DNA of 64,000 bases, taken from the NCBI GenBank assembly GCA_019739215.1, contig JAHHDR010000041.1, positions 1 to 64,000 of the forward strand. Direction: 5' to 3'. Both the position numbers and the translations under genes were made by a program. The stretch is from Rhizobium sp. (GTDB taxonomy: Bacteria; Pseudomonadota; Alphaproteobacteria; Rhizobiales; Rhizobiaceae). A model generated the notes under the pieces. That model searched no databases and was not told the origin of the DNA. It was given only the letters and a program-made list of their open reading frames with translations. Of this stretch, positions 8,957 to 19,908 are shown in pieces (position 1 is the stretch's first letter; each line of letters opens with the position of its first letter).

Positions 8957-9810
8957 TCACGCCACCGCGGCCGTGCGAGCCGCGCTTTCAGCCACGTGAA
9001 ATTCCCTGGCATTGCGGAGGTTGGGGATCTTGCGGCGGGCCCGCGGCGACCTCGGCCAGGTCGATATCGGCGATGACGACGGCCTCGCCGGTTCCGCCAG
9101 CCGCGGACAAAACCCTGCCCCAGGGATCGGACGATCATCGAATGGCCCGAAATGTCTCGCGACCATCCTCGTGCAAACCCGGCCTGCGCCGCGGCAATGA
9201 CGAAGGCGCCATTCTCGATCGCGCGGGCGCGCAGAAGCACGTCCCAGTGCGCCTCGCCGGTCTGGCGGGTGAAGGCGGCGGGCACGGTCATGATTTCCGC
9301 CCCGGCCAGCGCCTCGGCTCGGAAGAGCTGGGGAAAGCGGACATCGTAGCAGATCGCAAAGCCCATGCGGCCGAAGGGCAGCTGGACCATTCGCGCCTCG
9401 TCGCCGGCCCGGTAGGTGGCGCTCTCGCGCCAGCTTTCACCATTGTCGAGATCGACGTCGAACATGTGGATCTTGTCGTAGCGCGCCACCAGCAGTCCGT
9501 CCGGCCCGTACAAGAGGCCGCGATTGGCGACCTTGCCGTCGTCGAGCAGGATAGCCGTCGAACCGACATGGACGTGGATGCCGAGTTCGCGCGCCAGCGC
9601 CGATGCCCTGACTGCCACGGGATCAGCGCTTTCCGGCTTCAGGATCGCGCGAAGCCCGGCCTTGTCCCGCAGCAGCGCGCCGGTCATCTCCGGCGTCTGC
9701 ACGTAGACGGCTCCGGCGGCCTGCGCCTTGCGCACCAGCGCGTCCATGCTGGCAATGTTGCGTTCGGGCTCCATTCCGGAGCACATCTGGATGGCTGCGA
9801 CCTTGACCAT
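8957..9810 (-). pseudogene. carbon-nitrogen hydrolase (nitrilase family), frameshifted right copy
   Basis: This is an omega-amidase/Nit2-like enzyme of the nitrilase superfamily, expected to hydrolyse amide C-N bonds in the cytoplasm. Glu-Lys-Cys catalytic positions are visible (TPEM, YDKIHMF, ICYDVRFP). The first ~210 codons match the left copy. The 3' end carries an extra T near 9176 and an extra G near 9146. Two further extra bases are shared with the left arm. The reading HSMIV then WGRVLSAAGGTGE is recovered only by changing frame. It starts four bases after grxC. The gene is probably intact in the organism. Confidence 0.82.
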
Positions 9811-9814
9811 GATC

Positions 9815-10072
9815 CTAGGCCGCCAGCAGGGAATCGAGCTTGCCGGCCCGATCCAGCGCATGGATGTCGTCGCAGCCGCCGACATGGCGTCCGTCGATGA
9901 AGATCTGCGGAAACGTGCTGTGGCCCTGCGCCTTCTGGATCATTTCGGCACGAAGCTCCGGCTTGCCGGTGGCGTCATGCTCGACGTAATCGACACCCTT
10001 GTTTTCGAGCAGAGCCTTGGCGGCCGAGCAGTAGCCGCAATATTGCCGCGTATAGATCACGACGGATGCCAT
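9815..10072 (-). CDS. grxC: glutaredoxin 3
   Basis: A small cytoplasmic thiol oxidoreductase that reduces disulfides with glutathione. It is 85 aa, the normal size for GrxC. The active site C-G-Y-C lies at residues 11-14, TFPQIFIDG supplies the cis-Pro loop and GGCDD binds glutathione. The start MASVVIYT was chosen because an upstream ATG (10138) would add 22 residues overlapping comF and lacking homology to the family. It lies between comF and the amidase on the same strand, four bases from the latter, so the three probably form one operon. Confidence 0.92.
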   Translation of the reverse strand: MASVVIYTRQYCGYCSAAKALLENKGVDYVEHDATGKPELRAEMIQKAQGHSTFPQIFIDGRHVGGCDDIHALDRAGKLDSLLAA

Positions 10073-10109
10073 GTGCTTCTCCGAACTTTGGGCCGAACCC
10101 GCTGATTTC

Positions 10110-10910
10110 TCATATAATGCCGGCACCCTGTCTTGCAAAGGCCATCGCGAATGTCAGCACGTCGACCTTTGAGACACCGGCGCGTTTCAGGGCCCGCGTC
10201 GCGGCTGAAATCGTCGCCCCGGTGGTATAGACATCATCGACGAGCAGCACGCGCTTGCCGCGAAGGTCCGACTTTCCCTGCAAGGTCACTTCGAAGGCCC
10301 CCTTCATGTTGGCCTCGCGTGCCGCCTTGCCGAGCCCGACCTGCTGGCGGGTGCGGCGCCTGCGGCCGAGGGCATTGGCAGCCATCGGCTTGCCTGTCGC
10401 CGCCGCAAGGGCGCGCGCAAGATCCGCGGCCTGGTTGAAGCGCCGCGACAGCAGCCGCCAGCGATGCAGCGGCACCGGCACGATGACGTCGCAATCCTGG
10501 ATGATCTCCTTGCCGGCGCGCGCCATCCACCCGCCCATCATCGGGGCCAGTTCGGTCCGGTCGCGGTACTTGAGGCCGTGGACAAGCTTGCTGGCGACGC
10601 CGTCCAGGGTGCACACAGCCCGCAAGCGGTCGAAAACCGGCGGGTTGGCGATTGCCTCGGCCGACAGGAAGCCGGCACCGAGGTCGTGGGCGAAGGGGGT
10701 TCCGTACACCTCGCAATAGGGCCGCTCGATAAACTGGATGCCGCGCCAGCAGGACTGGCAAAGCGCGCCGTGATCCGCCATGCGTCGGCCGCAGGCGGGG
10801 CAGCCGGGCGGGAAAAGGAAGTCCGACGCGCGCCGCCAGCCGGCCCTGGCCTTCGCGAACAGGAGCGGCGTGAAATAGGGTCGACGCGGATGGGGTCGAA
10901 AATTCTCCAT
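10110..10910 (-). CDS. comF: ComF family protein (double zinc ribbon / phosphoribosyltransferase)
   Basis: The 266-aa protein has the ComF layout: an N-terminal cysteine motif (FPPGCPACG...CQSCW, residues ~35-60) and a C-terminal type-I PRTase fold with the phosphoribosyl-binding loop VLLVDDVYTTGAT at about 224-236. ComF is tied to DNA uptake in competent bacteria, but its biochemical role is unsettled. It starts back-to-back with the methyltransferase, sharing a 53-base divergent promoter region. The start at 10910 follows an AAGGA-like site; an upstream in-frame ATG at 10925 is possible. Confidence 0.9.
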   Translation of the reverse strand: MENFRPHPRRPYFTPLLFAKARAGWRRASDFLFPPGCPACGRRMADHGALCQSCWRGIQFIERPYCEVYGTPFAHDLGAGFLSAEAIANPPVFDRLRAVCTLDGVASKLVHGLKYRDRTELAPMMGGWMARAGKEIIQDCDVIVPVPLHRWRLLSRRFNQAADLARALAAATGKPMAANALGRRRRTRQQVGLGKAAREANMKGAFEVTLQGKSDLRGKRVLLVDDVYTTGATISAATRALKRAGVSKVDVLTFAMAFARQGAGII

Positions 10911-10963
10911 TCCTTGACAATACATCGGGCTTGGTGACTTTGCGAGAAAACTGGCGGAGAATC

Positions 10964-11827
10964 ATGGACCACCTCTTCGACCCTTCCCTGGTGGCCGAGC
11001 GGCGCCGGCGCGCAGCCCGGAACTTCGATCCGAAAGCGGGTTTCCTGCTGGACATCGCGGCCGAGGAAATGGCCTTCCGGCTGATGGCCGTGGAACGCCG
11101 GTTCGAGCGCGCGGCAGAACTCTTCGGCGGTACCGGCGCGGTCGCGCGCGCGGCGATGGCGACCGGCAAGATCGGCGAGATCACGCGTGTCGATAGTGCC
11201 GGCGCGGTCGATGTTTTCGCTGACGATCTCGAAGACATGCCGCTCGAAGCAGACAGCCTCAACCTTGTCCTGGCCCCGCTCGGCCTGCACATGGTCAATG
11301 ACCTGCCCGGCAGCCTGGTCCGTATCCGGCGCGCGCTGAAGCCGGACGGGCTGTTTCTCGCCGCAATCCCTGCGGCCGGCACGCTTGCCGAACTCAACGA
11401 CGTGCTGCTCGAGACGGAGGCACGCATGCATGGCGGCGCCAGCCCGCGCGTGGCGCCTTTCGGCGACGTTCGTTCCATCGGTGCGCTGCTGCAGCGCGCC
11501 GGCTTCGCGCTGCCCGTGGCGGATGTCGAGTCCTACACCGTGCGCTATCCTTCGCTTTTCGGCCTGATGAAGGATCTCCGCGCCTTCGGCATGACCAACG
11601 CGCTCGCGAACCGTTCGCGCAGGCCGGTCCCGCGCGGATTCTTTCTCGAAGCCGCCAGGCTCTATGCCGAACGGCACGCCGATCCTGATGGCCGGATCCG
11701 CGCCACCTTCGCCATCGTCTATCTTTCGGGATGGGCGCCGCATGAAAGCCAGCCCAGGCCACTCAAGCCGGGCTCGGCGACGGTGCGGCTGGCGGATGCG
11801 CTGAAGCCGGCGAAGCGGCCGGAATGA
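10964..11827 (+). CDS. SAM-dependent methyltransferase, NDUFAF5/BioC-like
   Basis: The 287-aa class I methyltransferase begins with the FDPSLVAERRRRA segment typical of the alphaproteobacterial NDUFAF5-like group. The AdoMet loop appears as ELFGGTGAVARA (around residue 56), which departs from the usual D-x-G-x-G. The acidic LVLAPLGLHMVNDLPGSL region follows. Mitochondrial NDUFAF5 acts on complex I assembly by modifying an arginine; BioC-like demethylation of a biotin precursor is the other family role. I cannot choose between them, but no biotin genes are nearby. It is divergent from comF and convergent with the small membrane protein across a terminator. Confidence 0.82.
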   Translation: MDHLFDPSLVAERRRRAARNFDPKAGFLLDIAAEEMAFRLMAVERRFERAAELFGGTGAVARAAMATGKIGEITRVDSAGAVDVFADDLEDMPLEADSLNLVLAPLGLHMVNDLPGSLVRIRRALKPDGLFLAAIPAAGTLAELNDVLLETEARMHGGASPRVAPFGDVRSIGALLQRAGFALPVADVESYTVRYPSLFGLMKDLRAFGMTNALANRSRRPVPRGFFLEAARLYAERHADPDGRIRATFAIVYLSGWAPHESQPRPLKPGSATVRLADALKPAKRPE

Positions 11828-11851
11828 AAAGAGCCCGGACAAACCGGGCTC
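11824..11851 (-). terminator. rho-independent terminator (right copy)
   Basis: A GAGCCCGG / CCGGGCTC stem with a five-base loop and T-run on the minus strand. It ends the small membrane protein transcript and overlaps the end of the convergent methyltransferase gene by four bases. Confidence 0.85.
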
Positions 11852-11876
11852 CCATGCATGCCGCAGCAAATCGTTT

Positions 11877-12197
11877 TCAGCAGCCGGTCTTGGTGCCGTC
11901 CTGCCCGATGATGCAGACATCGCCGGGGTTTTCCGACAGCACGCTGCGGCGGATCGTGTAGCGCTTGGTCTTGCCGTCAGCCGACGGAACCGACCCGGTG
12001 GTGATGTTATCATAGTCCATGGTGCTGGCCTGCATGCGGTCGCCCGATTTGCCCGGTGCCAGCATGGGGGTCACGATCAGCGTCAACGCAATCGCTGCGG
12101 TTCCGAAAAGGAGAGCCATGTTGAGCGTGCCCATCCTGTTGGATCGGCTCGCGACAGGGTCCCGCTCCGGCGATTCATGCCAGTGCTCTTCGTTCAT
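11877..12197 (-). CDS. conserved small single-pass membrane protein
   Basis: The 106-aa protein has no function I recognise. Residues 1-25 are polar and acidic. A hydrophobic stretch (MALLFGTAAIALTLIVTPML, about 27-46) predicts one membrane anchor. The remaining ~60 residues form a small soluble domain with two cysteines, one near the end (DVCIIG) and one at the last position (KTGC). It is a single gene with its own terminator, next to mutT. Confidence 0.72.
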   Translation of the reverse strand: MNEEHWHESPERDPVASRSNRMGTLNMALLFGTAAIALTLIVTPMLAPGKSGDRMQASTMDYDNITTGSVPSADGKTKRYTIRRSVLSENPGDVCIIGQDGTKTGC

Positions 12198-12257
12198 GTC
12201 CTCGGTCCTGCAGAGAAATCAGCTTCCTAGATGAAGTCGATTTTTGCCACAGGCTCC

Positions 12258-12296
12258 TAAACAGAGTCTTAACGGAAACCTATTCTTAACTCTGTT
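12258..12296. other. AT-rich inverted repeat between mutT and the small membrane gene
   Basis: Eight-base arms AACAGAGT and ACTCTGTT flank about 21 bases in this AT-rich gap; the left-arm mirror lies at about 3842-3880. It may be a weak terminator for mutT or an operator for the next gene. There is no T-run long enough to decide. Confidence 0.4.
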
Positions 12297-12304
12297 GGTG
12301 CCGG

Positions 12305-12724
12305 TTATCCCAGAAGATCGACCAGAAACGGCACAAGCGGCTCGTCGGCGGCAGGCATCGGATAGTCGCGCAGATCGCGTGTCCTGACCCATTTGACGGC
12401 CTGACCCTCGAGTCCGCGGGCGATGCCCTCGTAGCGTCGGCAGATATAGAGCGGCATCAGCAGGTGAAAATCATCATAGGCATGCGATGCGAAGGTCAGC
12501 GGCGCAAGGCAGGGCACCTGCGTGACGATGCCCAGTTCCTCCTCGAGTTCCCGGATGAGGGTTTCCTCGGGCGTCTCGCCCTGCTCCACCTTGCCGCCGG
12601 GAAATTCCCATAGCCCGGCCATCGGCTTTCCCTCGGGCCGTTGCGCGATCAGCACCCGGCGATCGGCATCGATGAGGGCGCAGGCGGCGACCAGCACGAT
12701 CTTCCTCGCGTCGCTCATGTCCAT
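12305..12724 (-). CDS. mutT: 8-oxo-dGTP diphosphatase-type Nudix hydrolase
   Basis: The 139-aa protein is of MutT size and hydrolyses oxidised dGTP so it is not built into DNA. The Nudix box is complete at about residues 43-65: G-G-K-V-E-Q-G-E, seven residues, R-E-L-E-E-E-L-G-I. The preceding LWEFPGG is typical of MutT. It overlaps the end of the GNAT gene, so it probably belongs to the argJ-GNAT-mutT operon. MutT is the usual call for this place in the rhizobial order, though other Nudix substrates cannot be excluded. Confidence 0.88.
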   Translation of the reverse strand: MDMSDARKIVLVAACALIDADRRVLIAQRPEGKPMAGLWEFPGGKVEQGETPEETLIRELEEELGIVTQVPCLAPLTFASHAYDDFHLLMPLYICRRYEGIARGLEGQAVKWVRTRDLRDYPMPAADEPLVPFLVDLLG

Positions 12725-13494
12725 GCTTCCTTCTGCCAGTAGGCATAGCTGTATGCGGTGCTGAAACCCATGGACTCGTAAAGCGCAATGGCCCTGGCGT
12801 TGCTGGCGAGGACCTGCAGCCAGGCCTGCCGCGCGCCGCGCAAGCGACCCCAGCGCAAGGACGAGCAGACCAGTTCGCGGCCGATCCCCCGCCGGCGCGC
12901 CGAGGCTTCCACCACCACCTGCTGGATGCCAGCGAGATCGAAGTCCTGCACGCAGATTCCCACGGCCGTCGGTCCGTCCGGACCTTCCATCAGGAACAGA
13001 CCGGCCGCCGGCTCGATGGCGGCTATTATCGATGCCACCGTTGCCGGAGTCGTGTCGCGCGCGCTGTCGATCCTCACGCAGGCCTCGGCAAAGCGCTGGA
13101 TGTCATGGGTCGGCAGATGATCGATGCCGGTGCCGAGGTCGAGCGTATCGAGATCACCGGTCATGACCTGTGTCTCATAGCCGCGATGCCAGCCGAGTTT
13201 CTGCAGCAACGGCGGCAGACCGGGTGGGCAAAGCGGCGACTGGCGGATCGCTGCGGGCAGGCCGTTGGCGACAAAGGCGCGCTCGGCGGCAGCGACGCGC
13301 GCTTGCATGTCGCGTCCGTCGAAGGGATCGAGCGGCACCAGGCTGCTCAGGCGCTTGGACGGATGTCCCGGCGTGATCCTGAGTTGCCAGCTTCCGTCGA
13401 AGCTGACCTGCGCCGCCGGCCATGCCCGGAAGCCCGCAGCCTCGAGCCGGCGGACGAGCGGCAGATAGGGCCGCTCAGCTTCTGTAGTCGCCAT
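12715..13494 (-). CDS. GNAT family N-acetyltransferase
   Basis: The 259-aa protein has its acetyltransferase fold in the C-terminal half: QQVVVEASARRRGIGREL forms beta-4 and the acetyl-CoA loop, and NARAIALYESMGF is the usual C-terminal signature. The N-terminal ~100 residues are less typical. The ATG at 13494 overlaps the 3' end of argJ by 20 bases, implying coupled translation. A longer start at 13506 exists. The substrate is unknown; its place between argJ and mutT is shared by relatives. Confidence 0.82.
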   Translation of the reverse strand: MATTEAERPYLPLVRRLEAAGFRAWPAAQVSFDGSWQLRITPGHPSKRLSSLVPLDPFDGRDMQARVAAAERAFVANGLPAAIRQSPLCPPGLPPLLQKLGWHRGYETQVMTGDLDTLDLGTGIDHLPTHDIQRFAEACVRIDSARDTTPATVASIIAAIEPAAGLFLMEGPDGPTAVGICVQDFDLAGIQQVVVEASARRRGIGRELVCSSLRWGRLRGARQAWLQVLASNARAIALYESMGFSTAYSYAYWQKEAWT

Positions 13495-14710
13495 TGATCT
13501 CGACATATTCCTTGGTCAGGTCGCAGGTCCAGACCGTTGCGGTGCCGCTACCGAGCCCGAGATCGACCCTGACCGGAATATCCTGCTGCTTCATCACGGC
13601 GGAGGCAGCCTGTTCCGAATAGCCTGCGTCGCGCTCGCCGTCGACAGCAACGCGGACATCACCGAACCAGATCTTCAGCCGGTCGCGGTCTGCGGGCTCA
13701 CCGGCCTTGCCCACGGCCATGACGATACGGCCCCAGTTTGCGTCCTCGCCGGCGGCAGCCGTCTTGACCAGCGGCGAATTGGCAATGGACAGCGCGATGC
13801 GCTTGGCGCTGGCGTCACTCTCGGCACCGGTCACGGTGATTTCAAGCATCTTGCGCGCACCCTCGCCATCACGGACGACCTGCAACGCGAGATCCTTGAG
13901 AAGGGCATTCAAGGCTTCGGCAAACCCGGCCGCATCGCCGGTCGAGGCAACGGGCTTCTGGCCGCGCCCGGCGGCCGCGCCGGTCGCGAAGAGCAGCAGC
14001 GTGTCCGAGGTGGAGGTGTCGCTATCGACAGTGACCGCGTTGAAGGTCGCGCCGACACCCTGCGACAGCAGGTGCTGCAAGATGTCGGAGGGGATATCGG
14101 CATCGGTCACGACGAAGGAAAGCATCGTCGCCATGTCCGGCGCGATCATGCCGGCCCCCTTGGCAATGCCGTTGATGGTGACGGTGACGCCGCCAAGCTC
14201 GGCGGTGCGGGTCGCGACCTTCGGATAGGTGTCCGTGGTCATGATCGCTTTGGCGGCTTCGAGCCAAAAATCGCCGGTGCCGCGGCTGTTCATGTCGCCG
14301 AGGACGCCTGCGAATTTGGTCGCATCCAGCGGCTCGCCGATGACGCCGGTCGATGCGAGGAAGACTTCCGACGTTGCGCAGCCGACAGCCTCGGCGGCAG
14401 ATTGCGCCGTCAGCGTCGTTGCTTCGCGGCCCTTCCTGCCCGTGAAGGCATTGGCATTGCCGGAATTGACCACGACGGCCCGCGCCCTACCGCCGGCCAG
14501 GTTGGCCCGGCAGAGATCCACCGGTGCGGATGGGCACTTCGAGCGGGTGAAGACGCCGGCCACAGTGGCTGGCTGGTCGAACACCATCATCAGCACGTCG
14601 GTGCGGTTCTTGTACTTGATGCCGGCTTCGGCGGTCGCCATGCGCAGGCCATCGATGGCCGGCATGTCGGGATAGGATTTCGGAGCGAGCGGGGATACGG
14701 CGTGCGACAT
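13475..14710 (-). CDS. argJ: bifunctional ornithine/glutamate N-acetyltransferase
   Basis: The 411-aa protein is full length for ArgJ, which moves acetyl groups from N-acetylornithine to glutamate and can also acetylate glutamate with acetyl-CoA, closing the cyclic arginine pathway in the cytoplasm. The autocleavage site is visible in PDMATMLSF (the Thr that becomes the new N-terminal nucleophile). NSGNANAFTG and the Thr-Gly of ASTGVIG form the oxyanion region, and the C-terminal LGLGSGTATVWTCDLT ends the beta chain. It follows the PpiC-type isomerase on the same strand by 69 bases. argG lies elsewhere in the window. This right-arm copy is intact. Confidence 0.95.
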   Translation of the reverse strand: MSHAVSPLAPKSYPDMPAIDGLRMATAEAGIKYKNRTDVLMMVFDQPATVAGVFTRSKCPSAPVDLCRANLAGGRARAVVVNSGNANAFTGRKGREATTLTAQSAAEAVGCATSEVFLASTGVIGEPLDATKFAGVLGDMNSRGTGDFWLEAAKAIMTTDTYPKVATRTAELGGVTVTINGIAKGAGMIAPDMATMLSFVVTDADIPSDILQHLLSQGVGATFNAVTVDSDTSTSDTLLLFATGAAAGRGQKPVASTGDAAGFAEALNALLKDLALQVVRDGEGARKMLEITVTGAESDASAKRIALSIANSPLVKTAAAGEDANWGRIVMAVGKAGEPADRDRLKIWFGDVRVAVDGERDAGYSEQAASAVMKQQDIPVRVDLGLGSGTATVWTCDLTKEYVEINGDYRS

Positions 14711-14779
14711 GGGCCTCGTCCGATCAGATGGCGAATTGACGAGGGCGGCAGCCGCGTGCGCGGATGCCGCCCGAAACGG

Positions 14780-15637
14780 TTACTTGGCCGGCTGGGCGTT
14801 GGTTTCGTCGTAGAGCTTCTTCAGCGCCGGATCGTCGATCTCGATCTTGGCAGCCGACTTGCTGGTCTTGAGGACCTCCATATACTTGTCGCGAAGGACG
14901 ATCTGCTTGACCTGTTCCTTGACCTGGTCGAATTCCGGCGGCGGAGCGTTGCGCTTGTCCTCGACCTTGATGACATGGAAGCCGAACTGGGTCTTGATCG
15001 GCGCCTTGGAAACGTCGCCCTTGTTCATTTCAAAGGCGGCCTTCTCGAATTCGGGCACCATCATGCCCTTCTTGAAGTAACCGAGGTCGCCGCCATCGGA
15101 CTTGTTCGGATCGGTGGACTTGATCTTGGCGAGCTCAGCGAAGTCCTTGCCCTCGCCGAGTTCCTTGAGGACAGTCTTGGCCTCGTCCTCGGTCTTGACC
15201 AGGATGTGGCGGGCGCGAACCTCCTCGACCGGCGGCAGCTTGGCGATTTCCGCGTCGTAGCGCGCCTTGACGTCGGCATCGGTAATGGTGTCGACGACAT
15301 GCTTCTTGAAATAGGCGTTGTGCAGTTCGCGGTCGATGATGAATTCCAGCCGGTTCTTGAACTCTGCCGTATCCTGGAGCTTTTCCGCGCGTGCCTTCTC
15401 GGCGATCAGCTTGGCGTCGATCACGGTGGACAGCGCTGCCAGCTTCTTCTGCTCGTCGGGCAACTGGGCGAGCTGGGGATCGAGGTTGTCCATCGCCAGG
15501 TTGAGGTCCGACTGCGTCACTTCGACACCGTCGATCCTGGCGATCACCGGATCCTTGGCGTCCTGCGCCAGGGCGGGAAGGGTCATTCCCGTCAGCACGA
15601 CGAGCGCGGCGGCAGCAATCAGCTTGTTGCGGTACAT
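14780..15637 (-). CDS. periplasmic PpiC/parvulin-type peptidyl-prolyl cis-trans isomerase
   Basis: The 285-aa protein has a signal peptide (MYRNKLIAAAAL..ALA, cleavage near residue 24), so it acts in the periplasm. Residues ~30-125 form a SurA/PrsA-like chaperone arm. Residues ~135-235 are the parvulin domain, with RARHILV, SDGGDLGYF and FGFHVIKV, all hallmark strands. It assists folding of exported proteins. Its position back-to-back with secA is functionally sensible: SecA pushes proteins out and this enzyme folds them. A GC-rich stem (GGGCGGCA / TGCCGCCC) without a T-run lies in the gap to argJ. Confidence 0.92.
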   Translation of the reverse strand: MYRNKLIAAAALVVLTGMTLPALAQDAKDPVIARIDGVEVTQSDLNLAMDNLDPQLAQLPDEQKKLAALSTVIDAKLIAEKARAEKLQDTAEFKNRLEFIIDRELHNAYFKKHVVDTITDADVKARYDAEIAKLPPVEEVRARHILVKTEDEAKTVLKELGEGKDFAELAKIKSTDPNKSDGGDLGYFKKGMMVPEFEKAAFEMNKGDVSKAPIKTQFGFHVIKVEDKRNAPPPEFDQVKEQVKQIVLRDKYMEVLKTSKSAAKIEIDDPALKKLYDETNAQPAK

Positions 15638-15875
15638 CGATAGACCACTTTCCTGTTGTTATAAATTCGGGTCCGGGATTTGCATTTTTCGGGTCAAAAG
15701 GCAATCGGAAAAGCGAGACTTCGACCCGGTCCCGTTGACATGCAAGAGGCCCCCTCTTATCTGTCTCGCAGCCTTGGCGGCGCGAATATAGGCGCGTGCC
15801 GGTACGTCTTTTGTCGGGTTTTGCCAGTTGATCCGGGCAAGCAACTCGAACTGAATATTGGAAAGGACCATACTG
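15638..15875. promoter_or_regulatory. divergent intergenic region ppiC/secA
   Basis: These 238 bases separate the oppositely transcribed isomerase and secA genes and must hold both promoters. The GGAAAGGA ribosome site at 15859-15866 sets the secA start at 15876. Promoter boxes are not clear enough to mark. Confidence 0.4.
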
Positions 15876-18593
<2,718 letters not shown>

Positions 18594-18617
18594 GCGAGCG
18601 CCGATGACGGGCGAACC

Positions 18618-18644
18618 GGCCTCGGCGCTTCGCCGGGGCCTTTT
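18618..18644 (+). terminator. rho-independent terminator after secA
   Basis: A ten-pair stem GGCCTCGGCG / CGCCGGGGCC (one G-T pair) with a short CTT loop is followed by TTTT. Confidence 0.85.
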
Positions 18645-18724
18645 CGTTGATGCATTGCCAGCCGCGTGACGGTCATGGCATAGACCGCTATCGCTCTGGC
18701 CCCATCTCAGGAGAAGACTTCGGA

Positions 18725-19534
18725 ATGTTCGTCGGCAAGAAGCTCGTCTATCTCCAGATGCAGAAGACCGGCAGCACCCATGTCACCAAGGTGCTGAAGC
18801 AGAACCTCAACGGCAAGACGCGCGAGCGGCACGAGCAGCTGGAAGACTACGCGGCCTTCCGGGATCGCCCGATCATCTCCTCGGTGCGCAACCCCTGGGA
18901 CTGGTACGTCTCGCTCTGGGCCTTCGGCTGCGCCGGCAGCGGCGGCTTCCACAAATATCTCGTGCACAATCCCTGGAGCGAGGTGCGGCACGCGCTGAAA
19001 TACCGGAAGATCGGGCCGATCGTGAATTCGCTGGTCCGGCTCGTCACCCATTTCGGCCGCCGGCCGGACTGGAAGGCGCTCTATTCCGACGTCAAGAACG
19101 AGGAAAATTTCCGCAAGTGGCTCAAGCTGGTCCTCGGGCCGGAGGGGCGCAACATTGCCAAGGAGGGCTATGCCGCAAGCCCGGTGAAGGAGGTCATCGG
19201 CTTCATGACCTTCCGATTCCTGGCGCTGGTGACGGCGTATGACAAGTGGAACGCGGAAGGCACCAAGGTCCGGAGCTACGATGCGCTGACGGCTTTCGTC
19301 GACGCCAATACGGTCACCAACCGGATCTTGCGGATGGAATCGCTCAACGAGGAACTGCTCGACCTCATGCAATCGATCGGCAAGAAGCTGTCGATGGAAG
19401 ACCTGGAGGCGATCGGCAAGACCAATGCCTCAAGCCACCGCAAATACGACACCTATTATGACGACGAGACCTACAGGCTGGTGGCAGAACGCGACCGCTT
19501 CATCATCGAGCGCTACGGCTATACGATGTTCTGA
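18725..19534 (+). CDS. sulfotransferase family protein
   Basis: The 269-aa protein resembles PAPS-dependent sulfotransferases. Near the N-terminus QMQKTGSTHV fits the 5'-phosphosulfate loop, and SVRNPWDWYVSLW fits the 3'-phosphate-binding strand and helix (R-x-P...S). No signal peptide is seen, so it acts in the cytoplasm, probably on a glycan or lipid precursor. The start MFVGKK follows a CAGGAG site; longer in-frame starts reach into the secA terminator. A second, more canonical sulfotransferase lies at 56057. The acceptor is unknown. Confidence 0.75.
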   Translation: MFVGKKLVYLQMQKTGSTHVTKVLKQNLNGKTRERHEQLEDYAAFRDRPIISSVRNPWDWYVSLWAFGCAGSGGFHKYLVHNPWSEVRHALKYRKIGPIVNSLVRLVTHFGRRPDWKALYSDVKNEENFRKWLKLVLGPEGRNIAKEGYAASPVKEVIGFMTFRFLALVTAYDKWNAEGTKVRSYDALTAFVDANTVTNRILRMESLNEELLDLMQSIGKKLSMEDLEAIGKTNASSHRKYDTYYDDETYRLVAERDRFIIERYGYTMF

Positions 19535-19640
19535 TCGTTCCATTTCCAAGCCTCGCCGCCGTCGGTTTGACAAACACCAAGGTTTGCCGGATCGTACCCG
19601 TCAGGCCGTGGCGCGTGGTCGCCCGGCCGGGGAGGTCAGG

Positions 19641-19850
19641 ATGAGCAATCACGTCTACAAGAAAGTGGAACTCGTCGGCAGTTCCAAAACCTCGGTCACG
19701 GAAGCCATCGAAACCGCGGTAAGGCGCGCTTCCAAGACCATGAGAAACCTCGACTGGTTCGAGGTGGACCAGATCCGGGGACATATCAAGGATGGCGAGA
19801 TCGATCACTACCAGGTGGTGATGAAGGTCGGCTTCCGGATCGACGACTGA
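19641..19850 (+). CDS. dodecin
   Basis: The 69-aa protein matches the dodecin family, which forms hollow dodecamers that store flavin. Family features are visible: HVYKKVELVGSS at the start, the AIETAVRRASKTMRNLDWFEV helix and strand with the flavin-stacking Trp (W38 region), and the Q residue of DQIRG. GGAGG stands five bases before the ATG. It is a single short gene; the next one starts 59 bases on. Confidence 0.92.
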   Translation: MSNHVYKKVELVGSSKTSVTEAIETAVRRASKTMRNLDWFEVDQIRGHIKDGEIDHYQVVMKVGFRIDD

Positions 19851-19908
19851 ACCAGAGACCATGGAATGGGTCCGGCCGGACGGCCCGCATCGACGAGGAC
19901 AGTCAGAG

